Of a stretch of 64,000 nucleotides of DNA, positions 1-12,309 are shown piece after piece (the stretch's first letter is position 1; every line of letters starts with the position of its first letter). Source of the stretch: Pochonia chlamydosporia 170 (Eukaryota > Ascomycota > Sordariomycetes > Hypocreales > Clavicipitaceae); assembly GCF_001653235.2 (NCBI RefSeq), contig NC_035792.1, positions 2,108,001 to 2,172,000 of the forward strand, read 5' to 3'. The notes under the pieces are model-generated. The model worked only from the letters and a program-made list of their open reading frames with translations, was not told the DNA's origin and did no database searches. The position numbers and the translations under genes were made by a program.

Positions 1-775
1 TGGCCCTCGGGGCTGTTGCCGGTGCTCTCGCACAACTCTTCACAATTCCCGTGGCTGTTGTAACAACGCGCCAACAGACTGCTCGAGCTGATGAGCGGAA
101 GAGCCTCCTAGACACAGCTCGCGAGGTTATTGAAGGCCCAGACGGCGTGTCCGGTTTGTGGCGGGGTCTCAAGGCAAGCTTGGTGCTGGTTGTCAACCCA
201 GCCATCACGTACGGAGCGTACGAGCGATTGAGGACTATTTTCTTCAATGGCAAACCAACATTGAGACCGTGGGAAGCATTCCGTGAGTTGAATAAGTAAA
301 CAAAGTCCGCATTGAACTAGTCTAACCCAACAACGCTATTCTAGTGTTGGGAGCTTTATCGAAGGCCCTGGCCACAATCGCCACGCAACCTCTCATCGTT
401 GCCAAAGTTGGTCTCCAGTCAAGACCTCCGCCAGAAAGAAAGGGTAAGCCATTTAAGAGCTTCGTCGAGGTTATGCAGTTCATTATCGAAAATGAGGGGC
501 CGCTCTCGCTATTCAAAGGCATAGGGCCACAGATTTTCAAGGGCTTTCTTGTCCAAGGCATCCTAATGATGACTAAGGAGAGGTGAGTCAGCTACACATC
601 GTACGAAGTTGGGATGAAGATTAACCAGATAAGCAGGGTGGAGCTCTTGTTCGTGTTATTCCTTCGGTACCTGAAATCTCTTCGATCGAACCAGCTACGC
701 AAAGCCACGGATGTTGCGTCAACGGTGGTGCAGCATAGCCCTCTCAAATCCTCGAAGCCACTTGCAGTATCATAA
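1..775 (+). CDS. ANT1: Peroxisomal adenine nucleotide transporter (Ant1/PMP47-type carrier), 5' truncated by window edge
   Basis: Mitochondrial-carrier-family protein. Ant1 members exchange ATP for AMP across the peroxisomal membrane to feed fatty-acid activation. The visible exons are 1-282, 345-582 and 637-775, with introns 283-344 and 583-636 (GT-AG). The reading frame stays open across both junctions. Visible features are carrier repeat signatures such as TIPVAVVTTRQQT and TQPLIVAKVGLQS, a GLWRGLKASLVLVVNPA stretch typical of the Ant1/PMP47 subgroup, and SLFKGIGPQIFKG in the last repeat. The C-terminal tail is basic and hydrophilic and ends at TAA 773-775. The N-terminal part lies outside the window, so the start and total length are unknown. 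The next gene is in tandem on the same strand. The assignment to Ant1 rather than a general mitochondrial carrier rests on the subgroup motifs. Confidence 0.85.
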
Positions 776-1341
776 CGGCATTGTGTGATGGACAGTTGTT
801 GGGTCAAAACAAGCATACGTTGTTGGATCATTGTGTATTTACTCCTCGCCCAGTTCTTGTTCGCTTAGATTTCCCATTCAGGTTGCCTTTCAGTTTCAAA
901 TTCATACATAGACTTAAAAGCTCTCTAGCTATTGTTGTGATCGAAATGTTTGTACTATTGTCGTTATCAGAGTTCTCTCGGACTCATAGCTGCACAGAAA
1001 ACTACCTTGTGAGTCCAGTTTATACTGTTGCCCACCACGATATATTAGTTTATCCTCCTCAACAAGACCATTGGACATTCTAGCGTACACTGCACAACTC
1101 GCATTTGACCGCCGTCTGGACTGCTGCCGGGGTCCACAATTCAGGACGACGAGGGATCCACTTGTCCACACATGAGCCTTGTCTGCAGGCTAAAGAGACC
1201 CAGCGTATGGTGCCTTATGTCAGCAAAGTGGGTCATGCCATTTTGCCTAGGGCTTGTCGACACACACACTTTTTTTCCTCGCGGATTCGGGACCATCACG
1301 AAGACAGTCATCTTTGTCAACGTACATCTCGGAAGAAAGCC
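776..1341. other. Intergenic spacer, 3' region of ANT1 and promoter of the eL29 gene
   Basis: 566 bases between two tandem plus-strand genes. Small open frames here have no recognisable protein features. The last ~90 bases before the eL29 start are rich in C, T and A and are the likely 5' leader. No RNA gene was seen. Confidence 0.6.
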
Positions 1342-1701
1342 ATGGCGAGTAAGTGATTACGAGATTTTGATCTAAGTCTCGTTTACTGACTTAAACCAAA
1401 CAGAATCAAAGAACTCCTCGCAGCACAACCAGTGGCGCAAAGCCCACCGCAACGGGTTGGTAGTTTATTCAATACAATATTGTCTGCAATGCTGACAAGT
1501 TGGTAGCATCAAGAAGCCCAAGACCTCGAGGTACCCCTCACTGAAGGGCACTGATCCCAAATTTCGACGAAACCATCGACATGCGCTTCACGGCACTGCT
1601 AAGGCATTGGTACGCGATATAATCCGGGCATACCACATTTCACACATAACTGACTAGCCAAATAGAAAGAGGCCAAGGAGGGTAAGAGGGAGGTGGTATA
1701 A
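1342..1701 (+). CDS. RPL29: 60S ribosomal protein eL29
   Basis: Small, very basic large-subunit ribosomal protein of 65 residues. It has four exons, 1342-1348, 1404-1455, 1507-1609 and 1666-1701, with introns of 55, 51 and 56 nt. The first coding exon holds only ATGGCGA, so no long single-frame ORF marks the gene. The spliced protein begins MAKSKNSSQHNQWRKAHRNG and continues IKKPKTSRYPSLKGTDPKF, the hallmark of eL29 (SKN..HNQ..K.HRNGIKKP). It ends at TAA 1699-1701. The length and motif match the family closely. As a ribosomal protein gene it should be strongly expressed and co-regulated with the eS1 and uL11 genes further along the window. No alternative identity fits. Confidence 0.95.
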
Positions 1702-3421
1702 AGAATGAATCGGGGCTTTGCGATCTGCCATTACGAGTTGCGTCGGATCAATGTGGGAACAGTTTGAGACGGCCCAGAATGGAGTGATGACTTGAGAACG
1801 TGATCGGGAATCGATGGTATTCATATCTGCGGTCTATGTCAGAAGTGGTAGTCGAAAAGGAAGAACAACTCTGCCAATGAAAATATTACCAAGCCTTCCA
1901 GAACTTCACTGGAGCTCAATTTCTAACGTGTCTACGCATCTTCGAGGGAGGTGACTGGGTCTGGACCGCAAACAGTGAACGGCGCCTCTGTGGTCGCTAT
2001 GGCTAGGATAAAATAAAATTGTGCTCATCCAGACAACCTTGCAACCAGCGCCCGAGGCGTAGCATTGGCGACTGAGAGTGGTGTCTCAGCCGGACTTGGC
2101 GTCCCCAAACCATTCGCAGTTCCCGTGATCCGGGTGTTCTGAGGGACGCAGATTTAACGAGCAGGACAAGATATAGTTGATCTCTGATGCAGTTCAAAAG
2201 TCATGTCTTTGATGATCACTGTGAGCGAAATAGCCTCGTTCTAGTAAGATGCCCTCCCCCCTCATCTTTTTCTACGCTTCGCATAGGTCTTTGTCGCACT
2301 TCCTTGATCAAGTCGTAGATAGCCCATTCTTTAGCACAGCATACTAGACAATACCTTCGGACTTTCGCATTCTCGGCCCACAAGTCTCTGCGACAATATC
2401 ATTGATAGAGCCATTTCTACACGTATGAGTACTTACCTGGGTAGGTCGGTGCTTGTGTACTCCTAGAGGTTCCATGTTGCCTGGAAATCGCACTGCTGGG
2501 CTGCAGTAGGGCTAGTAATACTTCTTGGCGAGTATTTGAAATGATGTCTCATTGCATAGTGCAATAGATGCAGTAAGTTTCTAGCAATCCATGTAAATAG
2601 ATATGGCTGTAAGAGGTTGTCCAATTTGTGCATACCACTCTGTCCAGCAAACTTGGCCTCCATCACCCTGAGAAGAGATGTATTGTGTCAATGAAAGCAT
2701 ACTCCGTACAGAGTGATTGGTACAAATGGAAGAGATGACAATGAAGGGCCACAAAAGTGGCAGTCGGCCAATCAATGATCGAGACTTGTCTGTCACAGGC
2801 TCCCAGGGAACTCACCCCTCTGGAGTTTCATTGTCTGGCTCAATGTTGCGTGCACTGCCGCCGCCGGGCCACATCTGCCTTTCATTACCTAAGACGCTCG
2901 AGCCCCCGTCCAGGGTTTGCTGTGCATCAAAGTCAAGACTTGGAACCCACCACCAGCTAGACAACCATTTGTGTTTCTCTTGTAACATCAACAACTGGGC
3001 TTTGGTCCGCACGCCACGCGGCAGCATCTACCAGCTAATTTTTTCTTTTGCCTGCCTGGAAGCAGACACAATCTGTATTACATTACTCACATGGACGCAA
3101 ATTTTTCTGTTCTTTGTGGTAAGCACCTCCCACCATGCATTGTTCGAGCTCTGGCCCGGGACCAGCTGGAACAGACGAATGCAGTGCCACAGTCTGGCAT
3201 TCAGTGCTGGTGATATTCTATAAAGCTCAATAGTAACGGTCATTAGCTTAACGTGTGTTCTTCTGCTCGAACATGCAGTAGCCCGCTGCACGTTCTTCCT
3301 TGTCAGAAACTCCTTTGAGGTCAGCCGGTCACTGCAGGAGTTCCAACAATAGTCTCACTCACGCCCTGTTTTACCACGCCGGCTCGGTGTATTTCTCGAC
3401 TGTATCGTTGGCGATCGAATA
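1702..3421. other. Long intergenic region upstream of VTS1
   Basis: 1.7 kb between tandem genes. Short open frames on both strands (for example 2717-3223 plus) have compositions unlike real proteins and no family resemblance. Part of it is probably the VTS1 promoter and a long 5' leader. No tRNA, repeat array or transposon feature was seen. Confidence 0.5.
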
Positions 3422-5382
3422 ATGGTCAACATGTCGGGCAATCACGTCATTGGGAATCGGAATAGTACCCCCGAGGCCAATAGTGCCTCGTCTCTCCGAC
3501 CTCCATCGTCCAGGGCAATTGGGTCTGGTGGCTCTCTTCGGGCTTCTGCTGATATGGCTGCTCTAACAGGCTCGTCCTCTGCTAGCCGTATCCGACCCTC
3601 TTCCGACTTCTATGGCCAGGCTCAGCAGGGACTTGGCCAAGGCAATGTTGATGGTGACTCTCAAGACAAGATCGCCCAGCAGTGGATTGCCGATATCGAT
3701 CAATATGAGACAACCTTAGAGGAGATGGCCGCAGCCACCTTAGACCAAGACTTTAAGGATGAGCTGAGTGCCATAGAGCAGTGGTTTCGCGTCTTAAGCG
3801 AAGCTGAGCGGACGGCCGCTCTGTACGCTTTGTTGCAGCAGACTACTCAAGTGCAGATTCGATTTTTTATTCAGGTGCTTCAACAGATGGGGAAGAACCA
3901 TCCCATGTCTGGTGTTTTGTCACCTGCAAACTTTGATAAAGGTATGACGCCGGAGCAGACGCCGACTATTTTCTTCTCACTCGGCCCTCGTTTCTAAGCA
4001 CCCACAGATCCCATGTCGAATCGCCTGAGCGACGCAATGAACAAATTAAATGTTGATTCAGCCCGCAACTCGTATTCTCGAAACTCAGCCATGACTTCCA
4101 CTAAGCGAAACTCCGGGCTTGACCCTTCCACTATCAACGCCATGTTCCCCGACGCCGCCGCGGCAATAGCAACAGAGAAGGCAAAGTATACGCAACAAAC
4201 CGGAAATCCTCCGTCTTCGAATCGCAATTCAGCCGCTATTGATACCCGAGTACCCATTTCAGGTCAAGAAGTTCGCGATGCCATCGCACCGAATCCAAGC
4301 TCTCCGTGGGCTGCGGGAGCTGAAACACCAGCTGGCAAAACCAACAGTTCGCAAGTGCCGATGGGTCAGTTTGTGCAACCGCCTCCTTCGGGCGGCCTTC
4401 GGTCCCCTCGGCCACAACTGGCTAGTGGTTCCTCTATCCAGCATACTACACTCACTGCTCCCGAGAAAAACGCATCTGATCTACCTTTACTATCCCCATA
4501 TCAGTCGGGTAGTGGCAACTGGGCATCGATGGTCAACACACCTATGGCCCCAACCTTCAATTCGGCCAATACTGGCGGTAATCAGGCTGATATGGTAGCG
4601 AATGCCACAGCAATGAAACTTGCGGCCTTGTCTACAGTGAACAACCGTTTTGCTCTAGACGATGTCCGCAAATACCGCCGCGCTAGATCTAATGATGCTC
4701 CAGGCACCCACAATCAGATGTCGCCACCTAGCCAAGCTGTGAATCTGCCAGGAACTAATGTGGTCATGATTAACGAGCACGGTCAAGTTTTAAGCCGAGA
4801 ACAAGTTCTTGCCATGCAGGCTCACCAGGGCATTGGATTTGGTGGGCAGAGGTCTCGCCCCAGCTCTCCTGGTATTGCTATGCATCAGACGATGGGACCC
4901 GTACCGCAATTTACCTCACCCCAACACAACGGTTTTTTGAGCGCCTACGATGGCTCATCTGGTTTGTTGGGCGCTGGTATCCCGACCGTAAATTTGGGAC
5001 AACTAGGCATCGGCGGGCACGAAGGTTACTTGTCAGATCATTCTGACATGGTACGAGGTCGTTCACCTAGAGGTCGAAGGGGCAGCTCCAAGGCTCCAGA
5101 AGTTCCGGCCGATCGCACTCTGCTTCAAGACATTCCCAGCTGGCTGCGTAGCCTTCGACTGCACAAATATACTGATCAGCTGAAAGACATGAAGTGGACC
5201 GAACTCATCGAGTTGGATGATAAGGCCCTGGAGCAACGAGGTGTTAACGCTTTAGGCGCCCGACGGAAGATGCTCAAGGTGTTTGAGCAAGTCAAAGGTG
5301 CGTATTCTTACTCAGACATTGCTGGACGTTTGTGGTACTGACATGATTATTAGAAGCAAAAGCCGAAGGCAGACTAAATTAG
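3422..5382 (+). CDS. VTS1: Vts1-like RNA-binding protein with C-terminal SAM domain
   Basis: Post-transcriptional regulator. Vts1/Smaug proteins bind Smaug-recognition hairpins through a SAM domain and recruit Ccr4-Not to deadenylate mRNA. Exons 3422-3941, 4008-5297 and 5354-5382 give 612 residues. The N-terminal third holds a conserved helical block ([18 protein letters not shown] ... [21 protein letters not shown]). The middle is low-complexity Ser/Asn/Pro/Gln. The SAM domain spans about residues 540-605 ([18 protein letters not shown] ... [14 protein letters not shown]). The last 29-nt exon replaces a readthrough tail with EAKAEGRLN, the ending I expect for this family. A second in-frame ATG at 3431 could be the true start. 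Function is known from the family; the domain order is seen here. Confidence 0.93.
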
Positions 5383-6116
5383 AACGAGGAGTGTGGGGAA
5401 TAAGTCAAATTGGTCGACTACTCTGGCGATAGTGGCATTGGTTTTGCGTGGTTAGCAATGGCGATCTATCTTACAAAGAAACTGTACTTGGCTTTCGGGG
5501 CGGCAGCACAGTGAAATTTAGGTAACCAATACATGCCAAGGTACTTGATGGCTCCTTGGTGAGAACCTAGGGTATTTAGACACGTGGTGAAAGATGCTCG
5601 AGTCCCAGAATGCACATGTGTTTTGAGCACGGATGCAGTCCCTTCACTGCCACTGTCAGACGTCGGATAACACCTCTTTTTGCTAGCAACAGAGTGTGCG
5701 ATTGGATAGCCTGTGATGTGTTGATTTCTTCTGGTGTAGTACGTGGTGCCGGTACTCAGATGGTGATAGACCCACTCAGGAAGGCCCACCAAGAACATCC
5801 CTGAAAACGTGAATAGGCCGACCGCAGACAAAGCTACAAGAAAAAGTTGTTCGCAAATATTTCTCTGCACACTTAATAACAGCACTCTGGCAAGGCAAAA
5901 AATAAACTACTGGACACCGGAGAAGGCATATCGACCTTTGAAATCTGGTTGATCTATCGGTTAACGTGCTGTTGCGCGTCCCGCACATGTGGAAGTTACG
6001 ACGCCCTCAAAAGCTGTTTGGTAAATGGCCTCCACCACCTCCAGATTATTTGCTTTCAGGCCAGAGAAGTAGCGGGATTCGAAGTTTAATGACGTACCGG
6101 CAAATTTTCGAACAAC
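5383..6116. other. Intergenic region between VTS1 and TFC4
   Basis: 734 bases between tandem genes. A 139-codon minus-strand open frame (5466-5885) has a hydrophobic start but no recognisable family, no convincing splice partners and lies where the VTS1 3' UTR and TFC4 promoter are expected. I do not call it a gene. Confidence 0.5.
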
Positions 6117-9100
6117 ATGGAATTCACGGAGAGCAGCCCAGCGCAAAGGTAGAGCCCCTGCATTCTCACAACTCGGCCGCCCTAGCCAGCTAACAGAGTC
6201 TGATAAGAAACTTCGAAGATGCGTCAGACGCAGATTCTGACCTGGAAGAGCTCCAAGTAGACATCGCAAAGTTCGATGAATCCGTCAGAGAATTCCTCGC
6301 GTCACATCGAGGGGCAGTGGAGGTACCAAAGGCAGAGCGAGGTTCATCACGAGGTCGGGGGTCTAGGGGACCTCGTAAAGCGGCGAAGCCACGAGGTGAC
6401 ATCACGGCCAGGCTCTCTAAAGTTAACCAAGCTTTTTTGAGTGGCGATTATGAAGAAGCCCTCGATCTAGTTTTTGAAGTCATCAGAATCAATGCAGAGA
6501 CGCACCAAGCTTGGACCGCCCTTTCTGCCATCTTCAGAGAGCGCGGAGAGATAGACAGAGCTCTATCAGCGATGGTCTATGCAGCACATCTTCGACCAAA
6601 AGATGTATCAGGCTGGCTCAGGTGCGCCACATTTGCATTAGATACTATTGATGGTGACGAATCCAGCAATCTGCACACGGCAAGGCTCTGCTATTCTGCA
6701 GCTCTCAGGGCAGACACAACGAACACCGATGCTCGCCTGGGGAAGGCTGATGTATGCCACAGACAAGGCCACCTATCTGTTGCTATTACTGAGTATAATA
6801 ACATTCTGAAACGACATCCGTACGATCTTGATACAATACGAAAACTTGCAGAGGCATGCATCGACGCGAAAAACGCTGCGTCTTCGATTCCTTCCGCCAT
6901 CCACGCATATCGTCGTTTTTTCGATTACGCAATGAAGCAGGTACACGAGGAAGCGCAGCATAGTCTTTGGCATGACGTTGGAATTTATGTGGAGCTCATC
7001 GCCCAGTCAGGCAGGGTTCGCGATGCAATAGGAGAGCTTAAGCGATGCTCTAGATGGCTTTTGGGACGCTCTGATGAAACTTTTTGGGACGACTATCGAG
7101 AGGACGACAGAGAGTGGGATATATCAGAGGACCGGCGTGCTTCTGTTCCTGAATTTGCTCTTGCGAAGAAGAGCTCGGTCAAATTTGGACAGTCTCTCCC
7201 TTTAGAAATTCGCATCCGCCTGGCGGTGTATAGACTGAGAAATGGGGATCAGTCGGAGGCCATGGTAGGTTACTCTATCATCGTTGAAATCCCTCCAGAC
7301 CGCCAATGAATTGTGTTAACAAAACATTGTAGAACCACTTGAGCCTTCTAGCTCCAGAGGAGGAGTCGACGAATGCTTTTGCCGGAGACTTTCCTTTTTT
7401 ATTGTACGACCTAGGTATGGAACTGGGCCGAAATGGACAGCCGCTCCAGGCTATCCAATACTTTGACCTGTTACGCAGCCTACCCGGGGACCCTGACGCC
7501 GTGGTCTTATTGCAAATAGGGCGATGCTATCTTGATTCAGGAGAGCAGGCAATGGCTGAGGAATATCTATTGGCGGCACTAGACGCGGATGAAGATAACA
7601 TAGATGCTCGTATAGAACTCGCAAACATGTATGAGAAAGCTCGAGAAGACGAGGATGCTCTAATTTTGGCTGCTGAGGCAATGGCCCTTCGCGGCGTTCA
7701 AGATCAGGACCAGATCATCGACCATGAGACAGTACGAGGCAATGGCCACGGCGGTGCGTCGATTGGCCATGGTCAACAAGGGCAACGGAAACGGCCTCAG
7801 GGAGGTCGTCCTACCAGCAGGGCAGCTTTAATAGATGCTGGAACTGGGCAACGGACGATTCCCAGAAGATACCGCCCAAAAAAACTCGCAGGCCCTGACA
7901 GACGCCTACAGGATGAACAGGCTCGGGCTCTCAAGCTATCTCAACAATACGAAATTGTGCGAGATTTAAAGCAGCGGATTTCGGAAGGCCATGAAGACTT
8001 AGTAGCAGCTTGGATGGCCGCGTCAAAGGAGCTAATTGACGACTTCAGGTCCCTGAAGAGATTCTACACGTGGGACAAATACTTACACTTTCTCGGCTCG
8101 AAGAGTTCCTTGCATGTTCGGAGCGCAAATCAGCAAGCCACTGAACTCTCACAAATGTACGAACGGTTATCACGATGTAAGTAACTAAACCGCGAGAATC
8201 TTGCGCAGTCATGTTTTTTTTTTCTTGGCCCGGGGGTGGCGTATCTTTTCGCTAACATGATGACTATTAAAGCAATTGCACCACAACCTGAGCACTCCGG
8301 TCCGACATCGGATATTCCTCGCCCGTCAACACATCAGGGCATTTCATTTGATGATTGGCTTAATTTATTTCTCGATTATGCTATTGGGCTGGCAATTACC
8401 CATCGGCAAGCAGAAGCCTACCAAGTGTGCGAAGCTGCCAAAGACTCGACGGTATTTCAATCTCCCAGGCATGGGTTTATAATTTACGTGGCGTGGAGTG
8501 GTAAGTATTGGTGAGCCTGCCACAGGATTTCAACCGCTGACTAGGTTTAGTATGCGCCATATATACCAACGATGAAGAGCGATGTGTCGCAATCGCGCGA
8601 CACCTGATGCGCGATGGAGCAATTACTGACTCTTATCGAATGTTTGCCCTTTTGTCGGTTCTTTGTCAGTCACCGGTATCCTGGTATACTTCAGGACCTG
8701 CACAGAAGTATATCCTGCGCCAAATAAAAGCAATTGATGCCAGTCATGAGACAGCAGCAGTGCAGCGAGGAGCTGCCGGAGTGGCAGAGGGTGCTGATCA
8801 TGCTATCGGCTTGGACATCGACGTATGTCTTTTAATGCTTTACGGCCACATATTGTTTACATCAACCAGCTATTCTTACGCATTGGGTACGCATAATTGT
8901 TGTCTAATCAGACGCTAGTAGATGCTGATGCTGAATCTTTACCGCCACAGGTTACTTCCTCAGGGCGCGGTCCTTAGACCCGGCTAATGACATGATAAGT
9001 CTTAGTTTAGGACTCGCATATGTCCATTATGGACTTAAAAGGCAGTCTAGCAACCGTCAGTATCTCATTTTACAGGGCCAGGCATTCTTATCCGACTATG

Positions 9101-9351
9101 CTCGACAACCCGCAAAGGGCAACAGGCGTTCCTTGGCCGAACGGTACTACAACATGGGCCGCCTCTTCCAGCTGCTTGGAATTAGCTACCTGAGCTCAAC
9201 TTATTATGCTATGGCTCTGGATATATGTAAGAGCGAAGGAGGATCCAAGGACCTCTCGTGTCTCATTTTAGCGAACACGATAATCTCCCTTTTAACAGTC
9301 GGGAATCACGGGGTAGCGTTATCGTTGGTGAGGAGTAATCTGAGACTTTAA
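6117..9351 (+). CDS. TFC4: RNA polymerase III transcription factor TFIIIC subunit Tfc4/Sfc4 (tau131), TPR protein
   Basis: TPR scaffold of TFIIIC that bridges A/B-box promoter recognition to TFIIIB recruitment at tRNA and 5S genes. Six exons, 6117-6148, 6199-7264, 7333-8176, 8273-8500, 8551-8886 and 8951-9351, give 968 residues. An acidic N-terminus (residues ~15-50) is followed by a basic SRGRGSRGPRK patch. TPR-type helices run through SKVNQAFLSGDYEEALDLVF and the following repeats. A second TPR block follows NHLSLLAPEEES, and C-terminal repeats include AERYYNMGRLFQLLGISYL. The intron at 8177-8272 has a GCTAAC branch point and removes a long pyrimidine run. The acceptor of intron 1 must be 6198 rather than 6196 to keep the frame. 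The protein ends ALSLVRSNLRL at TAA 9349-9351. Confidence 0.92.
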
Positions 9352-9711
9352 TAAGGGCAAGTATTTGCTGAACCCAGAACCTCTTTTGAAGAAATATTGC
9401 AATAGCGAAATGTTTCAGCCCTTTACATGCTTAAGTAACGAAGATAAGATCCAGAGAAAGGAATATTGCCTGTAGCATGAGAATTGATTCAAACAATGGC
9501 CCATTCATCACTCGCCAACTTGGCGTTGGTTTATGGAAGCAAGTGGGGCAGGAGCACCCACATGCAGGTACCTAGGTACTTAAGTACCCTGTGTTTGGTC
9601 GGTTGTCCCCAACTCCACAGTCGAGGATGATATATGCTGGCAAGTTGTACCTCCCAAACATCAGTCTGGACACAGTCTGATAATGGACGGCTCTCGCAAA
9701 CACGCATCAAT
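9352..9711. promoter_or_regulatory. Intergenic promoter region of the SUN-domain gene, with a CCTAGG palindrome
   Basis: 360 bases. Contains two adjacent palindromic blocks at 9567-9588 (GGTACCTAGGTAC then TTAAGTACC), members of the dispersed TACCTAGGTA family found in intergenic DNA throughout the window. An ATG at 9634 is in frame with the downstream gene but would bury the signal peptide. Confidence 0.45.
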
Positions 9712-12309
9712 ATGGTACGCGGCACGACGCTTGCGCAAGGATTAGCTGCAGTCCTTTTCCTCGCCTCTGCTTTGGCTAGGACCGTGGATGAGGCAGAATC
9801 CACACTCGCAGCCAATATCGCTGGTTCTCTCACTGTCTCCGTCTGTGAGGCGAGGACCATCAACTACATCACACATGCGTTGCCCCAATCCTGCCTCACA
9901 AGTTCGTGGAAAAGTCCATCTCCTACATCTACCACGCCAACTGTCTCAACTCATCCCGAGGATGGCGACACAGAACGTCATGGTCATGAAACCCTGGTAC
10001 CGCCGACCCTGACATCTGGCCAGCTACGCAACACTTCTGAAGTACAAGTTACAGAACCTGCAGCAACAACTTTCATGTCCTTTGAGGATTGGAAAGAAAT
10101 GATGCTCCGACGCGCCGGGCAAGACCCGCAAGACCTACGGTCTCGAAAACCGAGTGAGCACGATACAGGGGATAGGTATTCTCAAGAATCAGGTTACGCC
10201 GGTCTTGGAGAAGAAGGCGAGATATCCCTCAATTTTGAGCACTATAGCGATAAAGGCAATCAAGGAGCGACGCCTCCTAGTTCAATACATGGTGATGGCG
10301 TCGGTAAGAAGACTGTTGGTGACGCGCAGCTACATGACGAGGGAAAGTCCGCCACGGTTCATTTAAGCAAGGATGCGGGTAAGACCTGCAAAGAGCGATT
10401 CTCGTACTCATCGTTTGACGCTGGTGCGACTATCTTGAAAACATCCCCGGGGGCTAAGAACGCCAGAGCAATATTGGTTGAGAACAAGGACACGTATATG
10501 CTCCTGGAATGCGATGCCTCGGCAAAATACGTCATTGTCGAACTCAGCGACGATATCTCGGTAGACACCGTTGTGCTGGCGAATTTTGAGTTCTTTTCAA
10601 GTATGGTCCGTCATTTTCGCGTCAGCGTCAGCGACCGGTATCCTGTGAAAATGGACAAATGGCGTGAGCTGGGCACGTTTGAAGCTCGCAACTCTCGCGA
10701 TATCCAGCCCTTTTTAATTGAAAACCCACAGATTTGGGCAAAATATGTTAGGATTGAATTCTTGACTCATTTTGGCAATGAATATTACTGCCCCATCTCC
10801 CTTCTACGAATACACGGATCTCGCATGCTCGATTCATGGAAAGATAGCGAAGGTGGGCGAGAAGAGGACACGTTGATCGAAGGGTATGAAACTGGTAGAA
10901 CCGACTCTTCTGTGCAAGATGAATATCATTCCTTCAACGTAGTTGATTCGAGAGCTATCAATGGGAACCTGACGCTATTCAATGACACAAGTCCTTGGAA
11001 TTGGCTCGTTGCCATGGCAGCTTTCTCAAACCTCAACACCACCTGCCCCGCCTTGCCTCACGTACCAGATAACACTTCCAATTACGAGTCAACAATGCTA
11101 CCAATCGGCCCTGGAGCTTCAAAAATACAAGACACAACGTCCAGCGAAGTGGCACACGTACGGCCCGCCTCCCGAGAAAAAGGGGCGAAGTCACCTGGAC
11201 ATGCAGAGCCAACCCAGGCTACATCAACAGTAAACTATCCATCTCCCATCAGCATATCTCAGGATAACCCCCTCAATACTAGTCAAGGTGCCTTGGATAA
11301 GACCATCTCAAAGGACAACTCAACTATGGCCGATCGGCAAAACAATGCCACCACCGCCACCACCACCACAACTTACAAAATACCCACGCCAAGTGGGCAA
11401 AATGGCAAACCGCGAAGCAGCGGAACTTCTGGGGCCTCAGCAGCGTCTCCGACTATGCAGGAGAGCTTTTTCAATGCCATCACGAAGCGGCTGCATCACG
11501 TCGAATCGAATCTAACGCTTTCCATGAAATACGTTGAAGATCAATCTAAGCATGTTCAGGAAGCATTGCAATCGAGGGAGCAGAAGCAGCAAGCAAAAAT
11601 AGCCGTCTTCCTAGATGAGTTGAACAAGACAGTCTTATCTGAGCTTCGCAACGTTCGCGAGCAGTATGATCAAATATGGCAATCTACTGTTCTCGCCTTA
11701 GAGAGCCAGAAAGATCGCTCAGAAAGGGACATGATGGCTCTTAGCTCAAGACTCAATCTTCTGGCAGATGAAGTCGTATTCCAAAAACGAATGGCTATTG
11801 TTCAGGCCATTATCCTTTTGTCATGTCTCTTCCTTATTATATTCTCTCGGGGGGGTTCATTGCCCTCTCTGGCACCATTACTCGACCAACCCCCCGATTC
11901 GGCCTGTGACACACCAGCTTCGCCAGCAACACCTCGGCAACATTCTTACCAATCAAAGAAGAAACATCATAAGGGAGATGTGTCACTATTCTCACCATCC
12001 AATGCTGTCGATCAAGCGCAGCTCATTCGCCCGGACGCGGTTCCTAATGACAAGGCTGCCATGCCTAGCTCATTTGAGGCGATACCATTTCATAGCCAAG
12101 GGGAGCCAAGCACTAGAAGTTATACATTCCAGCGTTTTTCACCACCGCCCACTCCAAACCCTCTAGAGGAAGCGTCGCTATCAGATGATGCTAGTTCATC
12201 TACAGGGGCGGATCATATGCCTCCTCGCCGCGTAGGGGGAACAACACACATCAATCACCGAAAACCTTTACCCTCACTACCAGAGCACCCCCGCTCAGAC
12301 GATGGATAA
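9712..12309 (+). CDS. SLP1: SUN-domain protein of the Slp1 family (ER/nuclear envelope)
   Basis: Single-exon gene of 865 residues. I chose ATG 9712 because it begins a clear signal peptide, MVRGTTLAQGLAAVLFLASA; an upstream in-frame ATG at 9634 would hide it. A linker holds the FEDWKEMML motif seen before the SUN domain in Slp1-like proteins. The SUN domain spans about residues 222-380 (KERFSYSSFDAGATILKTS ... YCPISLLRIHGSRMLDSW). A Ser/Thr/Pro-rich region, a coiled coil around 580-685 and a transmembrane segment near residues 695-712 (AIVQAIILLSCLFLIIFS) follow, then a Pro-rich cytosolic tail. In yeast Slp1 acts with Emp65 in the ER membrane to protect folding soluble proteins; that role is inferred here from the family. 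Confidence 0.87.
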   Translation: MVRGTTLAQGLAAVLFLASALARTVDEAESTLAANIAGSLTVSVCEARTINYITHALPQSCLTSSWKSPSPTSTTPTVSTHPEDGDTERHGHETLVPPTLTSGQLRNTSEVQVTEPAATTFMSFEDWKEMMLRRAGQDPQDLRSRKPSEHDTGDRYSQESGYAGLGEEGEISLNFEHYSDKGNQGATPPSSIHGDGVGKKTVGDAQLHDEGKSATVHLSKDAGKTCKERFSYSSFDAGATILKTSPGAKNARAILVENKDTYMLLECDASAKYVIVELSDDISVDTVVLANFEFFSSMVRHFRVSVSDRYPVKMDKWRELGTFEARNSRDIQPFLIENPQIWAKYVRIEFLTHFGNEYYCPISLLRIHGSRMLDSWKDSEGGREEDTLIEGYETGRTDSSVQDEYHSFNVVDSRAINGNLTLFNDTSPWNWLVAMAAFSNLNTTCPALPHVPDNTSNYESTMLPIGPGASKIQDTTSSEVAHVRPASREKGAKSPGHAEPTQATSTVNYPSPISISQDNPLNTSQGALDKTISKDNSTMADRQNNATTATTTTTYKIPTPSGQNGKPRSSGTSGASAASPTMQESFFNAITKRLHHVESNLTLSMKYVEDQSKHVQEALQSREQKQQAKIAVFLDELNKTVLSELRNVREQYDQIWQSTVLALESQKDRSERDMMALSSRLNLLADEVVFQKRMAIVQAIILLSCLFLIIFSRGGSLPSLAPLLDQPPDSACDTPASPATPRQHSYQSKKKHHKGDVSLFSPSNAVDQAQLIRPDAVPNDKAAMPSSFEAIPFHSQGEPSTRSYTFQRFSPPPTPNPLEEASLSDDASSSTGADHMPPRRVGGTTHINHRKPLPSLPEHPRSDDG

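Noticed and set aside
2717..3223. 168-codon plus-strand open frame upstream of VTS1
   Set aside because: Composition is rich in His, Cys, Trp and Ser with no motif; it fits a long leader or promoter region better than a gene.
5466..5885. 139-codon minus-strand open frame starting with a hydrophobic segment
   Set aside because: No family resemblance, no splice-supported extension, and it occupies the expected VTS1 3' UTR and TFC4 promoter.
6066..6090. Minus-strand CTTCGAATCCCGC resembling a tRNA T-arm
   Set aside because: The 5' side of the stem does not pair and no A-box lies at the expected distance; it sits in the TFC4 leader.
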